Assembly: GCA_014380625.1 (NCBI GenBank) | Contig: JACMJL010000269.1 | Coordinates: 1 to 64,000, forward strand | Reading direction: 5' to 3' | Source of the DNA: Clostridiaceae bacterium | GTDB lineage: Bacteria > Bacillota > Clostridia > Clostridiales > Clostridiaceae | DNA: 64,000 bases | In this document: positions 16,416 through 24,501 of the stretch, one piece after another | Numbering within the stretch: the first letter of the stretch is position 1 | How the letters are laid out: each line of letters opens with the position of its first letter | Notes under the pieces: generated by a model | What the model was told of the DNA's origin: nothing | Database searches by the model: none | Seen by the model: the letters and a program-made list of their open reading frames with translations, nothing else | Translations under genes and position numbers: made by a program

Positions 16416-18482
16416 GTGGGTGAGAATACTAAAAAGTTAAATATACGAAGTTACTCTGATGTCATTGTAGCTTTTGGAGTTATAGGAATTATTTTAATTA
16501 TAATTATTCCATTACCGACAGTTTTGTTAGATGTATTTATTGCACTAAACATTACTGTAGCTTTAATCATAATACTTATGACCATGTTTACTACAGAAGT
16601 TCTTCAGTTTTCTGTATTTCCTACTTTACTTTTAATAACTACATTATTTAGGCTTGCGTTAAACATATCTTCTACCAGATTAATTTTAAGAGATGGTTAT
16701 GCAGGAGAAGTTATTGAGTCATTTGGAAGTTTTGTTGTTGGTGGAAGTTATATTGTTGGTGTAGTAATATTTTTAATTATTGTTGTTGTGCAATTTATAG
16801 TTATTACTAATGGTGCGGGAAGAGTTTCTGAAGTTTCTGCAAGATTTACTTTAGATGCTATGCCTGGTAAACAAATGAGTATAGATGCGGATTTGAATTC
16901 AGGGCTTATAGATGAATCCCAGGCTAGGACGCGAAGGTCAAACCTTCAGCAGGAAGCTGACTTTTACGGAGCCATGGATGGAGCTTCTAAGTTTGTTAAA
17001 GGAGATGCCATAGCAGGAATAATTATTACTTTAATTAATATTCTTGGTGGTATTATAATTGGAGCTCTAGTTTTAAAAATGCCTATTGCTGAGGCTGCAG
17101 CAACCTTTACAAGGATGACCATAGGAGATGGATTAGTTACTCAAATACCAGCACTATTAATTTCCTCTGCTTCAGGTATAATGGTTACCCGTTCAGGAAA
17201 TGACACTAATTTTGGAGCACAATTAGTCACTCAGTTAACTGCCTTTCCTAAGGTTATTGGAATTACAGCCTCTGTGCTTTTCTTTCTTGCTTTAATTCCA
17301 GGCTTACCAACCTTTGTCTTCCTTTTTTTATCAGCTCTAACTGGTGCTAGCGCTTACCTATTATACAGAGAAGAGAAAGCGTCCATAATAAAAAATATTG
17401 AATACAAGGAACAAGAAGACATTGATATTGAAAGAAAGGAACCTGAAAATGTTATGGATTTAATCCAGGTTGAACCAATGGAAGTAGAGATTGGTTATGG
17501 ATTGATCCCTCTTGCAGATGAAAGTTCAGGGGGCGATTTACTTCAAAGAATTTCTTCAGTAAGAAGGCAATGCGCTATTGAATTAGGAATTGTCGTTCAA
17601 CCAATTAGAATTAGGGATAACCTTCAATTAAAAACAAACGAGTATGTATTAAAGATTAGGGGAACCGTGGTTGCCAAATCCGAGTTAATGGCAAACATGT
17701 TATTATGTATGGATCCAGGTACGGAAGATATTCAAATTCAAGGTATTAAAACTACAGAACCTACCTTTGGACTTCCAGCAATGTGGATCAATAAGGATCA
17801 AAGGGAAGATGCTGAAATTAATGGTTTAACAGTTGTAGACCCTACTACAGTTTTAGTTACTCATTTAACTGAAACTATTAAGCTTCATTCTTATGAACTA
17901 ATCGGCAGACAAGAAGTTAAAATGATTATAGATTCTCTTAAAACTAAATATAGTGCTGTAGTGGAAGAACTAATTCCAGATCTTATGACAATTGGAGAAG
18001 TTCAGAAAATTATTCAAAATTTATTAAAAGAAAAAGTTCCAATAAAAGATATGGTTACGATTATGGAATCCCTGGCAGATAATTCTAGGAACTCAAAAGA
18101 TATTGAATTATTGACTGAGTATGTTAGAATATCTTTAGGAAGAACAATATGTAATCCTTTAGTAGATGAAAATAATTGCATTACAGTAGTAACCTTATCT
18201 ACTCAGATAGAGGATTTAATAGCTTCAAATATTCAAAAATCAATACAGGGGTCCTTTCCAGCTATTGACCCGGAATCAACTGGTAGAGTGTTAAATGCCA
18301 TTAAGGAAATAGTTAATTCTGTATACTTTAATGAAAATCAACCAGTTATTTTAGTATCACCGAGAATAAGACCGCCATTTAGAAGATTAATAGAAATGGT
18401 GTTTCCACATATTACAGTACTTTCTTTAAATGAAATACCTAATGATATAGAGATAAAAACTGAAGGGGTAGTGACAATCTAA
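16416..18482 (+). CDS. flhA: Flagellar export gate protein FlhA
   Basis: FlhA forms the nonameric ring that accepts export substrates and couples the proton motive force. The 688-residue protein has eight membrane helices in the first half, the FHIPEP-family loop with RFTLDAMPGKQMSIDADLNSG near residues 143-163, and a large soluble C domain. The start is a GTG behind GAGGTAAG. Its stop overlaps the flhF ATG by one base. Confidence 0.97.
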   Translation: MGENTKKLNIRSYSDVIVAFGVIGIILIIIIPLPTVLLDVFIALNITVALIIILMTMFTTEVLQFSVFPTLLLITTLFRLALNISSTRLILRDGYAGEVIESFGSFVVGGSYIVGVVIFLIIVVVQFIVITNGAGRVSEVSARFTLDAMPGKQMSIDADLNSGLIDESQARTRRSNLQQEADFYGAMDGASKFVKGDAIAGIIITLINILGGIIIGALVLKMPIAEAAATFTRMTIGDGLVTQIPALLISSASGIMVTRSGNDTNFGAQLVTQLTAFPKVIGITASVLFFLALIPGLPTFVFLFLSALTGASAYLLYREEKASIIKNIEYKEQEDIDIERKEPENVMDLIQVEPMEVEIGYGLIPLADESSGGDLLQRISSVRRQCAIELGIVVQPIRIRDNLQLKTNEYVLKIRGTVVAKSELMANMLLCMDPGTEDIQIQGIKTTEPTFGLPAMWINKDQREDAEINGLTVVDPTTVLVTHLTETIKLHSYELIGRQEVKMIIDSLKTKYSAVVEELIPDLMTIGEVQKIIQNLLKEKVPIKDMVTIMESLADNSRNSKDIELLTEYVRISLGRTICNPLVDENNCITVVTLSTQIEDLIASNIQKSIQGSFPAIDPESTGRVLNAIKEIVNSVYFNENQPVILVSPRIRPPFRRLIEMVFPHITVLSLNEIPNDIEIKTEGVVTI

Positions 18483-19636
18483 TGATTATAAAGAGATATA
18501 TTGCAAATAATATGAACGAGGCACTGACCCGCATTAGATATGAATTAGGCAAAGAGGCTGTGATTATTAGTCAAAGAAAAATAAGGAAGCCAGGTTTCGC
18601 GGGACTATTTGCTAAAAAATCCATAGAAGTTACTGCTGCAGTGGAAAATATGATTAAGAATGAGGATAATTCAGTAAAAGAAAGTATTGAGGCAATTAAA
18701 CAAGTTATGAAAAATGAAATAAAAGCAGAAAAAGAGGTTAATATAATTAAAGAAACACAAGCCTCCGCTTTGCTTGTAAATGGAAATAAAGAGGAGTCCA
18801 GCGATTTAGCTAAAGAAATTCGTGAAATACGAGAGATGATGTCCAATATGGTTTCTGTTAAGACTACGGAGAGAACCATAAGAAAAAGTAAATTACAAGT
18901 TAAATTAGCACAAGCAGATATTAATGATTCAGTTTCTAAAAAAATCCAGACCAGGATTAAAAGTATTGAGGAAAAATTAGAAGAAGATGAGAAGTTAAAA
19001 ATTACTCTTGAAAAAATGATTTCTATCTCCAAGGTTAAAATGGAAGGTAAGGTAATACTAGTTGGACCAACGGGCGTTGGTAAGACTACTACAATAGCAA
19101 AACTTGCTGGTAGATTAGCACTTATAGAAAAGAAAAAGGTAGGGTTAGTTACTATTGATACTTATAGGATAGGTGCAATAGAGCAGCTTAAAACCTATGC
19201 GGAAATTATGGAGTTACCCTTTAAGGTGGTTATTACTCTAAAGGAAATGGATGCCGCTCTAGACTCCATGAAAGATTGTGATGTAATATTAATAGATACA
19301 ACTGGACGAAGTAGCAAAAATACAATGCAACTCTCCGAGCTAAGAGCATTTGTTGAGAAAGTAAATACTAAAAATATACACTTAGTTATTAGTTCAACAA
19401 CTAAAAACAATGATATTCAAGCAATAATTGATGGATATAAGGTATTAAATTATAGTAATTTAATAATTACAAAACTTGATGAGACATCCACTTATGGCTC
19501 GATTTTAAATATTTTGGATTATGCAAAGAAACCCTTAAGCTTTGTTACTACTGGACAAAGCGTGCCAGATGATATAAAAAATCTTACTGCTGAAGCAATT
19601 TCAAATCTGATACTGGGAGTGGATTCTATATGCTAG
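18482..19636 (+). CDS. flhF: Flagellar placement GTPase FlhF
   Basis: FlhF is an SRP-type GTPase that sets where flagella form. The 384-residue product has a basic N-terminal domain, a charged linker, and an NG GTPase domain with P-loop GPTGVGKT at residues 195-202, followed by LVTIDTYRIGAIEQL and DTTGRSSKN motifs. Its ATG overlaps the flhA stop and its end overlaps flhG by seven bases. Confidence 0.95.
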   Translation: MIIKRYIANNMNEALTRIRYELGKEAVIISQRKIRKPGFAGLFAKKSIEVTAAVENMIKNEDNSVKESIEAIKQVMKNEIKAEKEVNIIKETQASALLVNGNKEESSDLAKEIREIREMMSNMVSVKTTERTIRKSKLQVKLAQADINDSVSKKIQTRIKSIEEKLEEDEKLKITLEKMISISKVKMEGKVILVGPTGVGKTTTIAKLAGRLALIEKKKVGLVTIDTYRIGAIEQLKTYAEIMELPFKVVITLKEMDAALDSMKDCDVILIDTTGRSSKNTMQLSELRAFVEKVNTKNIHLVISSTTKNNDIQAIIDGYKVLNYSNLIITKLDETSTYGSILNILDYAKKPLSFVTTGQSVPDDIKNLTAEAISNLILGVDSIC

Positions 19637-20487
19637 ACCAAGCTGAGCGATTAAGACAATTGGCAGTAGAGAATACAAAAGATAATTCTAGAGCTAAAAT
19701 ATTGACTGTGACCTCTGGGAAAGGGGGAGTGGGTAAAAGTAATTTTGTTGTTAATTTATCCATTTCGCTTTCAAAGTTTGGAAAAAAAGTTTTAATTTTT
19801 GATGCGGATATAGGGATGGCTAATGACGACGTTCTTATGGGTTTTTTACCTAAATACAATATACATGATGTTCTTTTTAAAAATAAAGAGATTGAGGATG
19901 TTATGATAACGGGCCCATATGGGGTGAAACTTATAGCTGGAGGCTCAGGACTTACTAGAGTAGAAGAGCTAACAGAAGAACAAAGAGAAAATTTTTTAAT
20001 AAAACTAGCTTCGCTACAGGATTTTGATTATATAATTATGGATACTGGAGCAGGAATTAATAGAAGTGTATTAGGATTTATAGCTTGTTGTGAGGAACTA
20101 ATTATTATTACTACACCTGAACCCACCTCACTTACTGACTCTTATAGTTTGTTAAAAGCGGTAAATCACTTTAAAATAAAATCAAAGGCAAAGGTAATTA
20201 TTAATAGAACTCTTGATTCAAAAGAAGGTATTATGACTTATAATAAGTTTAATAATGCGGTTACAAATTTTTTAAAAATGGATATAGAGTTTTTAGGATC
20301 TATATCTGAAGATCGAAAGGTTGTTCAAGCAGTTAGAGAACAGCAACCATTCATTATAAGTTATCCTAAATGTGAAGCAGCTGATGATATTAATAAAATC
20401 GCTAAAAAGTTAATTGGAGAAACCATGATAGTAACTGATATGAATGTTCAAGGCTTATTCAAAAAGCTGTTTAGTATATTTTCTTAA
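19630..20487 (+). CDS. flhG: Flagellar number regulator FlhG (MinD-like ATPase)
   Basis: FlhG is a MinD/ParA-type ATPase that limits flagellar number, acting on FlhF. The 285-residue protein starts with a short helix of the FlhG type (D-Q-A-E-R-L-R-Q-L, which in Bacillus activates FlhF), has the deviant Walker A SGKGGVGKSN at residues 29-38, a DADIGMAN block, and a C-terminal amphipathic stretch (GLFKKLFSIF) suited to membrane binding. It overlaps flhF. Confidence 0.94.
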   Translation: MLDQAERLRQLAVENTKDNSRAKILTVTSGKGGVGKSNFVVNLSISLSKFGKKVLIFDADIGMANDDVLMGFLPKYNIHDVLFKNKEIEDVMITGPYGVKLIAGGSGLTRVEELTEEQRENFLIKLASLQDFDYIIMDTGAGINRSVLGFIACCEELIIITTPEPTSLTDSYSLLKAVNHFKIKSKAKVIINRTLDSKEGIMTYNKFNNAVTNFLKMDIEFLGSISEDRKVVQAVREQQPFIISYPKCEAADDINKIAKKLIGETMIVTDMNVQGLFKKLFSIFS

Positions 20488-20499
20488 GGAAGTGGTAAA

Positions 20500-21171
20500 T
20501 TGGAAAAATTAGATCTATTAATTAATAAAAAAATTGAAGTTATATGGGAAAAACAATCATTTAAAAGTAATATTCAAGATGTAAATGAAAAATTTTTTTA
20601 TATAAGTATTCCAACTAAGGATGGAGAATATATTCCACTTAGATCTGGAGATTTAGCTGAAGTTATGTACTATCAAGAGTTGAGCATATTTCAGTTTGAT
20701 TCTAGAGTAATAGGTAGAAAAGTAGATGGAATTCCACTAATAATATTAGAAATACCTAACACTTATAAAGTTGTTCAAAGAAGGCAATATTATAGAGTAG
20801 TTAAATTAGATTATCTTACTGTTATTAATTTTGAAAAACTGCCTGAAGGTGAAGGATATAAATCAAAAATACCCAAAAAGCAAATGGATATCAGTAAAGT
20901 ATCACAAAAGGTGGTACTTTTAGATTTAAGTGGTGGAGGAATGAGGATAAAAGTTGAGCAACCTATACAATATGGAGATATCTTACATTTCATCCTAAAT
21001 ACTTTAAAGGGAGATATTGAGATATACGGTAAGGTTGTTCGTGTAGAACGTGACGAAAAAAACTTTTATGTCTGCGGTATTAATTTCTTAGATCTAACTA
21101 ATCTTGAGAGAGAAAAGATAATTCAATACACTTTTGAAATTATGAGAAATCAAAGGAGTAAAGGGTTATAG
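20500..21171 (+). CDS. YcgR-like PilZ domain protein, c-di-GMP receptor
   Basis: The 223-residue protein has an N-terminal YcgR-type domain (about residues 1-90) and a PilZ domain with both parts of the c-di-GMP site visible: QRRQYYR at residues 93-99 (RxxxR) and DLSGGG at 142-147. Proteins of this family bind c-di-GMP and then slow the motor at the FliG/Mot interface; the Bacillus member is YpfA/DgrA. It is embedded between flhG and fliA, so it is made with the basal body. The start is TTG at 20500 behind AAGGAAGTGG. Confidence 0.9.
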   Translation: MEKLDLLINKKIEVIWEKQSFKSNIQDVNEKFFYISIPTKDGEYIPLRSGDLAEVMYYQELSIFQFDSRVIGRKVDGIPLIILEIPNTYKVVQRRQYYRVVKLDYLTVINFEKLPEGEGYKSKIPKKQMDISKVSQKVVLLDLSGGGMRIKVEQPIQYGDILHFILNTLKGDIEIYGKVVRVERDEKNFYVCGINFLDLTNLEREKIIQYTFEIMRNQRSKGL

Positions 21172-21183
21172 GAGGTATGTCAA

Positions 21184-21909
21184 ATGACTATAGATCAAGG
21201 TAGCGAAGTTAAGGGTGAGGTTTTAAAAAAATTTATACCTCTAGTTAAATATATTGCGTCAAGAGTTATCATAGGAAAAAGTAGGTATATAGAGTATGAA
21301 GACCTTATAAGTTACGGAATGATTGGTTTAATTGATGCTTTTAATAAATTTGATTCTAGTAAAGGGATGAAATTTTCTTCTTATGCTTCTATAAGAATTA
21401 AAGGAGCCATGATAGATGAGTTAAGGAAAAATAGCCCTATTTCTAAAGGTGCTATGGATAAACTTAATAGATATAACCTAGCTATTGAAGAGTTACAAAA
21501 GCGATTTCTTAAAGAACCTAGTACTGAAGAAATTGCTAGTTCTTTAGGGATTTCAATTAGTGAGGTAGGGGAGATAGAGGGATATATAAACTATATATCA
21601 GTAATGTCTCTGGAAAATTTAATATACACTGAAGATGATGATATGCCTTTAATAGGCTCAGTTGAAGATAAGATGAGCCCTAGTCCTGAAAAATCTTTAG
21701 AAGAAAAAGAACAACTTGAATATCTTGCTAAAGCATTGGACATGATAAATGAGAAGGATAAAACTGTATTAACCCTATATTACTATGAAGGACTTACTTT
21801 AAAGCAAATTGGATTAATACTTGAGGTATCAGAGTCTAGAATTTGTCAATTGCATAGCAGGGCTATTATGCATTTAAAAAAGGAACTTCAAAAACTAAAA
21901 TATAAGTAG
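21184..21909 (+). CDS. fliA: Flagellar sigma factor FliA (sigma-28/SigD)
   Basis: This sigma-28 directs RNA polymerase to late flagellar and motility genes. The 241-residue protein has sigma region 2 (YEDLISYGMIGLIDAFNKFD near residues 38-57, then KFSSYASIRIKGAMIDELR), region 3 and region 4 (YYEGLTLKQIGLILEVSESRICQ near 197-220). It follows the PilZ gene behind TAGGAGGT. Its anti-sigma factor FlgM is not in the window. Confidence 0.95.
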   Translation: MTIDQGSEVKGEVLKKFIPLVKYIASRVIIGKSRYIEYEDLISYGMIGLIDAFNKFDSSKGMKFSSYASIRIKGAMIDELRKNSPISKGAMDKLNRYNLAIEELQKRFLKEPSTEEIASSLGISISEVGEIEGYINYISVMSLENLIYTEDDDMPLIGSVEDKMSPSPEKSLEEKEQLEYLAKALDMINEKDKTVLTLYYYEGLTLKQIGLILEVSESRICQLHSRAIMHLKKELQKLKYK

Positions 21910-21926
21910 TTAGAAGGGTTGGTTTT

Positions 21927-22382
21927 ATGGCCTTTTATTTAATAATATTAATAGGAATTTTTTTGATTTTATTTAACTATAACGCGATTAAAAAAGAACA
22001 TAAATCTTTTAATAGTATTTTAAATCATGAAGTAGATAATATGGATGAATTTAAAGTACTATTAGGGGAAAATAATGAGCAATTTAACCAAGTAATATTT
22101 GATATTCGAAAGGAATTAGAGGATATTAATGGAAAGTTTAATTCTATTGTGGAAATGAATAAAAAAAATAATGAAATCACAGTGGAAAAAGTTGAAACAT
22201 ATGATAAAATAGAAGATAATAAGAGTAAAATAAATACTGAGGCTGATCAGTTCAGTAATAATATTAAAATAAATGAAATTAGCGATTTAATAAAGCAGGG
22301 CTTCAGTATAGAAGATATTGCTGGAAAGCTAAATATTGGTAAGGGGGAGGTACTATTAATAAAAGAGTTATATATAAAATAA
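21927..22382 (+). CDS. SwrB-like single-pass membrane protein
   Basis: The 151-residue product has one N-terminal membrane helix (residues 3-16), a Glu/Asn/Lys-rich coiled-coil stretch, and a C-terminal helix-turn-helix-like tail (ISDLIKQGFSIEDIAGKLNIG, about 119-139, followed by KGEVLLIKELY). This layout and its place just after the flagellar sigma gene match SwrB of Bacillus subtilis, which helps activate the export apparatus during basal-body assembly. Identity to SwrB itself cannot be judged here. The end overlaps the next small frame by 28 bases. Confidence 0.75.
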   Translation: MAFYLIILIGIFLILFNYNAIKKEHKSFNSILNHEVDNMDEFKVLLGENNEQFNQVIFDIRKELEDINGKFNSIVEMNKKNNEITVEKVETYDKIEDNKSKINTEADQFSNNIKINEISDLIKQGFSIEDIAGKLNIGKGEVLLIKELYIK

Positions 22383-22564
22383 AGGATTTATTTAATTTTT
22401 TTAGTGATAGGAGAATTCTCATAGGAATAGGAGTAGGTCTTGTTCTAGGTGCCTTAGTTATGAGTTTAAGCGCTAAACCTTCAAAACCGGTTTCTAATTT
22501 AGAAATTGAAAACAGAGCTAGAGGTCTTGGCATGGAATATCCAGGTGAATTTAAATTTAAGTAG
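22355..22564 (+). CDS. Small single-pass membrane protein with probable ATT start
   Basis: Between swrB-like and flgF lies an open frame of 69 codons with no ATG, GTG or TTG at its ribosome site. A strong AAGGGGGAGG at 22341-22350 is followed at 22355 by ATT-AAT-AAA-AGA-GTT. The product has a basic start, a membrane helix (ILIGIGVGLVLGALVMSLS near residues 23-41) and a tail with ENRARGLGMEYPGEF near the C terminus. The frame overlaps the swrB-like end by 28 bases and ends 15 bases before flgF. The only in-frame ATG lies inside the membrane helix without a ribosome site. ATT initiation, or frameshift entry from the upstream gene, is inference. The function is unknown. Confidence 0.6.
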   Translation: MNKRVIYKIKDLFNFFSDRRILIGIGVGLVLGALVMSLSAKPSKPVSNLEIENRARGLGMEYPGEFKFK

Positions 22565-22579
22565 GAGAGGTGAAATAAT

Positions 22580-23371
22580 ATGATTAGAGGATTATATACA
22601 GCTATATCTGGGTTGATAACCCAAGAGGCGAAAATGGATGTAATTACCAACAATATGTCAAATGTAAATACAGCTGGTTTTAAGGGTGACGACTTGAAGA
22701 TTAAAAAATTTGATGATGTATTGCTTCAAAGTTATGACAGACTTAAAGGTAAAGGCGCCGGAAAAACCACTATAGGCTCAATTAGTTTAGGTAGCAGAAT
22801 CGATGAAACTACAACTTCTTTTGAACAGGGGGAAATTCAAACTACTGGAAAGCAAACTGATTTTGCGCTAGATGGTCGTGGGTTTTTTACTGTACAAAAG
22901 GATAATGGTACCAGCACTCAAAAGTATTATACTAGAGATGGTAATTTTCATGTAGATTCTAAAGGAACTTTAGTAACAAATAATGGGGATGCTGTTTTAG
23001 ATTCAAATGGGAACAGTATTAATGTTGGTTCAAACAAGTTTTCAAGTGATGCTGAAGGAAATATTACTATTGCTAATAATGAAACCAGTGTGAAGTTAGC
23101 AGTGGTTGATTTTAATACAAATATATCTACTAATAATGCCTATAAAAATTTACTTAAAGTAGGGGACAACCTTTACACAAGTAATGAGGTGGCTCAAACT
23201 AGTAATGCTGCTGTGAGACAGAATTCCTCAGAGAAGTCCAACGTTAATGTTATAACTCAAATGATAGACATGATGAATACAATGAGAACTTTTGAAACTA
23301 ATCAAAAAGTTATCCAAGCTATAGATCAAACTTTAGGAAGAGCTGTTAATGAAGTAGGTACAGTAAGATAA
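22580..23371 (+). CDS. flgF: Flagellar rod/hook-basal body protein, FlgF-like (FlhO type)
   Basis: The 263-residue protein is a rod-family subunit with the N-terminal signature GLYTAISGLITQEAKMDVIT (residues 4-23) and NNMSNVNTAGFKG, the TDFALDGRGFFTVQ block, and a C-terminal helix with MMNTMRTFETNQKVIQAID. It is the first of two adjacent FlgG-superfamily genes, like FlhO and FlhP in Bacillus. FlgF rather than FlgG is assigned by order and by the shorter, more divergent sequence, with moderate certainty. Confidence 0.85.
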   Translation: MIRGLYTAISGLITQEAKMDVITNNMSNVNTAGFKGDDLKIKKFDDVLLQSYDRLKGKGAGKTTIGSISLGSRIDETTTSFEQGEIQTTGKQTDFALDGRGFFTVQKDNGTSTQKYYTRDGNFHVDSKGTLVTNNGDAVLDSNGNSINVGSNKFSSDAEGNITIANNETSVKLAVVDFNTNISTNNAYKNLLKVGDNLYTSNEVAQTSNAAVRQNSSEKSNVNVITQMIDMMNTMRTFETNQKVIQAIDQTLGRAVNEVGTVR

Positions 23372-23390
23372 ATAAGTTGGAGGTGAGGTA

Positions 23391-24161
23391 ATGATTAGAG
23401 CATTATGGAATAGTAGAAGTGGTATGCAGGCAATGCAAGATAAAATAGATAGTATTTCTAGTAATATTTCAAACGCTGAAACAGATGGATATAAAAAAGT
23501 TGATGTTAGTTTTAATGATTTAGTGTATGAACAATTAGAGAGAAATGGTTATCCAACAAATAAAAATGGAGTTAATCAGCATTTAACAGGCTCAGGTGTA
23601 AAAGCAACAGGCTGGTTCAGAAATGACACCCAAGGACCACTTAAAACAACAGGAGTAGATACTGACTTAGCAGTGGATGGCCCAGGTTATTTTAAGGTAA
23701 CTCAAGCAAATGGTACAACTGCCTATACAAGAGATGGTGGCTTTAACTTAGATGACACTGGGAAATTGCTAGATTCAAATGGTAATAGAGTTGACGTTAC
23801 TTTTACTGGGGCTCAAAATACTCTGACGAAGGGGAATTTTATTGTAGCTGAAGATGGAAGTATAATTGACAATAGTACTGGTACAAACAAGAATGTGGGC
23901 AAAATTAGTTTGTATCAGCCAATAGGGCAAGATTCTATGGTATCAATTGGTAATAGTTTGTTTATTGCTACTGAAGGCAGTCAAATTAATCAAGTTACTA
24001 ATCCTTCAATTAGACAAGGTTTTCTTGAAGCTTCAAATGTAGATATAACAACTGAGATGACTGACATGATTTTAGCTCAGAGAGCCTTTGAATTAAGTTC
24101 AAAAGGATTATCTACTGTTGACCAAATGATGGGACTAATTAATAATTTAAAAGGAAATTAA
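23391..24161 (+). CDS. flgG: Flagellar distal rod protein FlgG
   Basis: The 256-residue protein has the rod-family N terminus (NSRSGMQAMQDKIDSISSNI near residues 7-26, then SNAETDGYKKV), the TDLAVDGPGYFKV block and the C-terminal GFLEASNVDITTEMTDMI segment followed by RAFELSSKGL. FlgG makes the distal rod. It is the last gene of the flagellar operon; a terminator overlaps its stop codon. Confidence 0.9.
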   Translation: MIRALWNSRSGMQAMQDKIDSISSNISNAETDGYKKVDVSFNDLVYEQLERNGYPTNKNGVNQHLTGSGVKATGWFRNDTQGPLKTTGVDTDLAVDGPGYFKVTQANGTTAYTRDGGFNLDDTGKLLDSNGNRVDVTFTGAQNTLTKGNFIVAEDGSIIDNSTGTNKNVGKISLYQPIGQDSMVSIGNSLFIATEGSQINQVTNPSIRQGFLEASNVDITTEMTDMILAQRAFELSSKGLSTVDQMMGLINNLKGN

Positions 24162-24190
24162 GAGTTTTAAATAACTCTTTTTTTTTTTAT
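24161..24190 (+). terminator. Terminator of the flagellar operon
   Basis: AGAGTT at 24161-24166 pairs with AACTCT at 24173-24178, followed by an uninterrupted run of T. It begins at the last base of the flgG stop codon and closes the 22-kb operon. Confidence 0.85.
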
Positions 24191-24203
24191 TAAATTAAAA
24201 AGA

Positions 24204-24230
24204 AATATTCATAAAAATACTTCATATAAT
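24204..24230 (+). promoter_or_regulatory. Sigma-E-like sporulation promoter
   Basis: AATATT at 24204-24209 and CATATAAT at 24223-24230 are separated by 13 bases. This resembles the mother-cell sigma-E consensus (about KATATT, 13-15 bases, CATACAHT). It lies between the flagellar terminator and two small genes on the same strand. The TATAAT inside the -10 could also serve sigma-A, but no -35 fits. Confidence 0.45.
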
Positions 24231-24273
24231 AAAATAAGTATGAATAATAATGGGATTAAGAGGGGTGAGAGTT

Positions 24274-24465
24274 TTGAAGGAATATGGTTATTGGGGATTT
24301 CAATTTTTGGAACCACCAACTGATGTTTACAGAGAAATGAAATATTTAGCTGAGGACCGAATTTGCAGAATAAAGTGTCAAATGAGATTGAGGCAACAAC
24401 AATTACATCAGCAGGGGCCAAGAGTAGGCTTTAGCGCTGTAGATGTGAAGGAACTTAAGGAGTAA
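24274..24465 (+). CDS. 63-residue protein of unknown function, possible sporulation gene
   Basis: I do not recognise this protein. The TTG at 24274 follows AAGAGGGGTGAGAG; an ATG at 24250 in frame lies before that site and is less likely. The product begins MKEYGYWGFQFLEPPTDVYR, is rich in aromatic residues at the start and in Arg and Gln in the middle (MRLRQQQLHQQ), and has two Cys around residues 31-35. It lacks a signal or membrane segment. A sigma-E-like promoter precedes it and a membrane-protein gene follows, which suggests a spore-formation role as inference. Confidence 0.6.
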   Translation: MKEYGYWGFQFLEPPTDVYREMKYLAEDRICRIKCQMRLRQQQLHQQGPRVGFSAVDVKELKE

Positions 24466-24501
24466 AGAATCATAGTAATTATTTAAATGGGGGGGATAAT
24501 A

